Assembly: GCF_001613385.1 (NCBI RefSeq) | Contig: NZ_BDCG01000010.1 | Coordinates: 62,001-126,000 of the forward strand | Length of the DNA stretch: 64,000 bases | From: Nocardia flavorosea NBRC 108225 | GTDB lineage: Bacteria; Actinomycetota; Actinomycetes; Mycobacteriales; Mycobacteriaceae | Reading direction: 5' to 3' | Shown here: positions 62,224 through 64,000 of the stretch, piece after piece | Layout of the letters: each line of letters starts with the position of its first letter | Position numbering within the stretch: position 1 is the first letter of the stretch | Notes under the pieces: model-generated | Databases searched by the model: none | What the model was told of the DNA's origin: nothing | What the model saw: only the letters and a program-made list of their open reading frames with translations | Program-made: the position numbers and the translations under genes

Positions 62224-62996
62224 CGGTCCACCCCGCCCGGCCGCCACAGCCCGGCGTAGTAGCCGACACCATAGGGCGCATCCCGGTAGCGTTCGGCAGC
62301 CACAGGCGGTTCGGGATCCCCGGCGAACAGCCCCGCCAGTGCCTGGTAGGCGACCCGTCCGGATAGCATCAGCTCGGCGCACAGCGCGGGATCCAGCGCG
62401 AGTAGCGCGGCCCGGTCACCCGCAGCCAGCGCCCGCTCCAATTCGGTCTGCACAGCCTCCGCACGGGGGTCGAAATAGCCGGGGGCGGCCGTCGACAAGG
62501 TCGCGGCGCCGTCCGCGACGACCAGGACGGCCCGGGGTTCGTCCATCGAATCGAGTTCGGCCCGCAATTTGGCTCCGGCCTCGGCACAGCGCGCCGGCGA
62601 GCTACCGGCCGCCAGCAACTGCGCCCGGACCAGCACATCCGGGGCGACCGCACCGCGCAACCAGCCGGCGATGAGCACCGCCAGCGGCAGATCGGGATTC
62701 GCCCCGGATATCTCGGGCGGGCCGCCCAGCGATACCGTCACCGCGGGGCCGAAACCCCGGAAGCTGCCTGTGGCGCCGGAGTCGTACTCCTGATCGGTGG
62801 CGCCGGCCCCCAGCACGGTCCACTGCGACGCCACCCCGGCCAGTTCCCGCCCGAGGGCGAGAACGGCGGTCCGCAATGCGGTCACGGCAGGTTCTTCCGG
62901 GGGCACCGCAGCCGCGGCACCTGCGGGCGCCGCGCCGCCGCACAGTTCGGGAACCAGCACCGGCGGCGAGGGGATGAGAGCCGCAAGACAGAACAC
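62220..62996 (-). CDS. Class III extradiol dioxygenase-like protein (Rv2728c type)
   Basis: 258 residues from GTG 62996, a leaderless start (TACGGT seven bases upstream). '[20 protein letters not shown]', '[15 protein letters not shown]' and '[20 protein letters not shown]' follow the LigB-like layout; the residues expected to bind iron are only partly present, so enzymatic activity is doubtful. Its stop overlaps the miaA start. It is the first gene of a run through miaA to hflX. Function is unknown. Confidence 0.85.
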   Translation of the reverse strand: MFCLAALIPSPPVLVPELCGGAAPAGAAAAVPPEEPAVTALRTAVLALGRELAGVASQWTVLGAGATDQEYDSGATGSFRGFGPAVTVSLGGPPEISGANPDLPLAVLIAGWLRGAVAPDVLVRAQLLAAGSSPARCAEAGAKLRAELDSMDEPRAVLVVADGAATLSTAAPGYFDPRAEAVQTELERALAAGDRAALLALDPALCAELMLSGRVAYQALAGLFAGDPEPPVAAERYRDAPYGVGYYAGLWRPGGVDR

Positions 62997-63003
62997 GACG
63001 TCA

Positions 63004-63009
63004 ACCGTA
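63004..63009 (-). promoter_or_regulatory. -10 box for the miaA-dapF gene string
   Basis: TACGGT on the minus strand with a seven-base spacer to GTG 62996. Confidence 0.6.
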
Positions 63010-63260
63010 GCCCGTGCCCGTACAGCGGGGCTGCGCTCGGTGGCTGCGGCACGACCGTGCCCGGCGAACGGGTATGAGTGTCTCTCCCGGAAACCTGGTG
63101 GCAATTGCTAGGGTGCGAGGTATCCGGAAGTGGTACCGGTCGGTCCGGATCCGCAGGTCGGGCCGTATGCGCCGGTTCGGCGCAGCAGCGGCCCGGAGCG
63201 CGCACAACAGGCGGGCGGCCGACCGGCATCCCGCCCGTGCGGGCCGTACCGAGCGGTGGA

Positions 63261-63320
63261 TGTGGCCAGATCGAGCGGGCGTAGCCAGAATGAGCAGAGC
63301 ATAGCCATAATGCGCAGCGC
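63261..63320. repeat. Imperfect 20-bp tandem repeat before the DUF349 gene
   Basis: Three 20-base units; the second (GTAGCCAGAATGAGCAGAGC) and third (ATAGCCATAATGCGCAGCGC) differ at about four places, the first is more diverged. It ends about 40 bases before ATG 63362. Confidence 0.55.
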
Positions 63321-63361
63321 GTAAACCAGGCAGCCGTGACGCGCGGCAGGGACGAGGAGCA

Positions 63362-64000
63362 ATGACCCACAGCAACGGAACCGCCAAACCCGGCCCCGGC
63401 ACCGCCGGTCGCCCGTCGCCCGCTCCCAAGCCCGGTAACCGTCCCAAACCCGGCGAGCCGCATCCGTCGCCCGCGGCGATGAAATCGGCAGGTTCCACGA
63501 CCGAACACCCGCATCCGGTCGTCGTGCCCACCACCACGGATCCGAGTAAGTGGGGCCGGGTGGACGACGACGGCACCGCATGGGTGAAGACCTCCGACGG
63601 GGAACGGATCGTCGGCTCCTGGCAGGCCGGTAACGCCGCCGAAGGGCTCGCGCATTTCGGCCGCCGGTTCGACGATCTCGCCACCGAGGTCGCCCTGCTC
63701 GAGGCCCGCCTCGCTGCCGGCACCGACGCCCGCAAGACCAAGACCGCCGCCCTGGCGCTGGCCGAAACGCTGCCCACGGCCGCCGTCATCGGCGATATCG
63801 AGGGGCTGGCGGCCCGTCTGCGCGCCATCGCCGAACACTCCGAGGAAGCGGCGGCGCACGCCAAGGAGGAGAAAGAGCGCACCCGGCACGAGCACACCGA
63901 ACGCAAAGAGGCGCTCGCCGCCGAGGCCGAGCAGATCGCCGCGGAATCCACCCAGTGGAAGGCCGCCGGTGATCGGCTACGCGAAATCCTGGACGAGTGG
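63362..64000 (+). CDS. DUF349 domain protein, C-terminus outside window
   Basis: First 213 residues of a DUF349 protein (Rv2731-like, about 450 residues). ATG 63362 has GAGGAG just upstream. The first ~55 residues are Pro/Gly-rich. 'WGRVDDDGTAWVKTSDGERI' and 'GLAHFGRRFDDLATEVALLE' begin the conserved part, and 'KEEKERTRHEHTERKEALAA' starts the long helical DUF349 repeats. The frame is open at the right edge. In M. tuberculosis this gene lies near miaB and recA; its function is not established. Confidence 0.9.
   Translation, partial: MTHSNGTAKPGPGTAGRPSPAPKPGNRPKPGEPHPSPAAMKSAGSTTEHPHPVVVPTTTDPSKWGRVDDDGTAWVKTSDGERIVGSWQAGNAAEGLAHFGRRFDDLATEVALLEARLAAGTDARKTKTAALALAETLPTAAVIGDIEGLAARLRAIAEHSEEAAAHAKEEKERTRHEHTERKEALAAEAEQIAAESTQWKAAGDRLREILDEW

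Larger units (their letters stand above)
62997..63361. other. 365-base region between LigB-like and DUF349 genes
   Basis: Divergent promoter region. It includes the TACGGT box for the left gene and an imperfect 20-bp tandem repeat (63261-63320). No gene was recognised. Confidence 0.5.

Noticed and set aside
62882..63951. Two minus-strand open frames opposite the DUF349 gene
   Set aside because: Antisense to the DUF349 reading frame, which has a ribosome site and family motifs.
1..64000. tRNA, rRNA, CRISPR arrays, insertion sequences, phage integrases
   Set aside because: None recognised. Gene relics at 16-23 kb have no transposase or terminal repeats next to them.

Overview
The window comes from a high-GC actinobacterium of the mycolic-acid group, most likely Nocardia or a close relative. 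This rests on dense, high-GC coding, abundant GTG starts, and a gene order that, as I remember it, follows the Mycobacterium tuberculosis stretch from Rv2690c to about Rv2731: APC permease, ceoB/ceoC, DUF3159, OB-fold, hydrolase, DUF3710, dut, DUF3093, DUF4193, cei, suhB, ppgK, sigA, YihY, DUF3039, DUF3099, sigB, ideR, DUF4192, PAC2, nrdR, a cell-division inhibitor slot, lexA, fadE20, hflX, dapF, miaA, Rv2728c and a DUF349 protein. No rRNA, tRNA, CRISPR array, insertion sequence or phage gene was seen.

Layout. 1-13 kb is the conserved block around the primary sigma factor gene sigA, with one extra gene, a SigD-like ECF sigma factor. 13-25 kb is the most variable part: eutBC, a decayed two-component system, a DUF952 gene carrying an 8-bp tandem repeat, a TetR regulator, short-chain dehydrogenase and TetR relics, a short Snf2 helicase with a SWIM zinc-finger partner, and a double-MerR regulator divergent from a DUF6194 gene. 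25-38 kb returns to the conserved core (YihY, methyltransferase, sigB, ideR, galE), interrupted by an overlapping pair that looks like a protein lysine acetyltransferase and deacetylase. 38-49 kb holds two large RNA-helicase-type genes, speD, and the nrdR/cell-division-inhibitor/lexA cluster with three SOS boxes. 49-55 kb is an accessory metabolic insert: a cyclotransferase-like protein, IclR, an SDR, a DapB-like reductase and an alanine/sodium symporter. 55-64 kb is conserved again: fadE20, an acyltransferase, hflX, dapF, an rRNA-type methyltransferase, miaA, and the start of a DUF349 gene.

Shared themes. Transcription control is prominent: sigA, sigB, a SigD-like factor, LexA, IdeR, NrdR, IclR, TetR and MerR. 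Two expression modes are visible. Some genes have strong Shine-Dalgarno sites; at least seven have a TANNNT -10 box six to eight bases before the start codon, the usual mark of leaderless transcripts in this group. Convergent genes are often separated by strong palindromic terminators.
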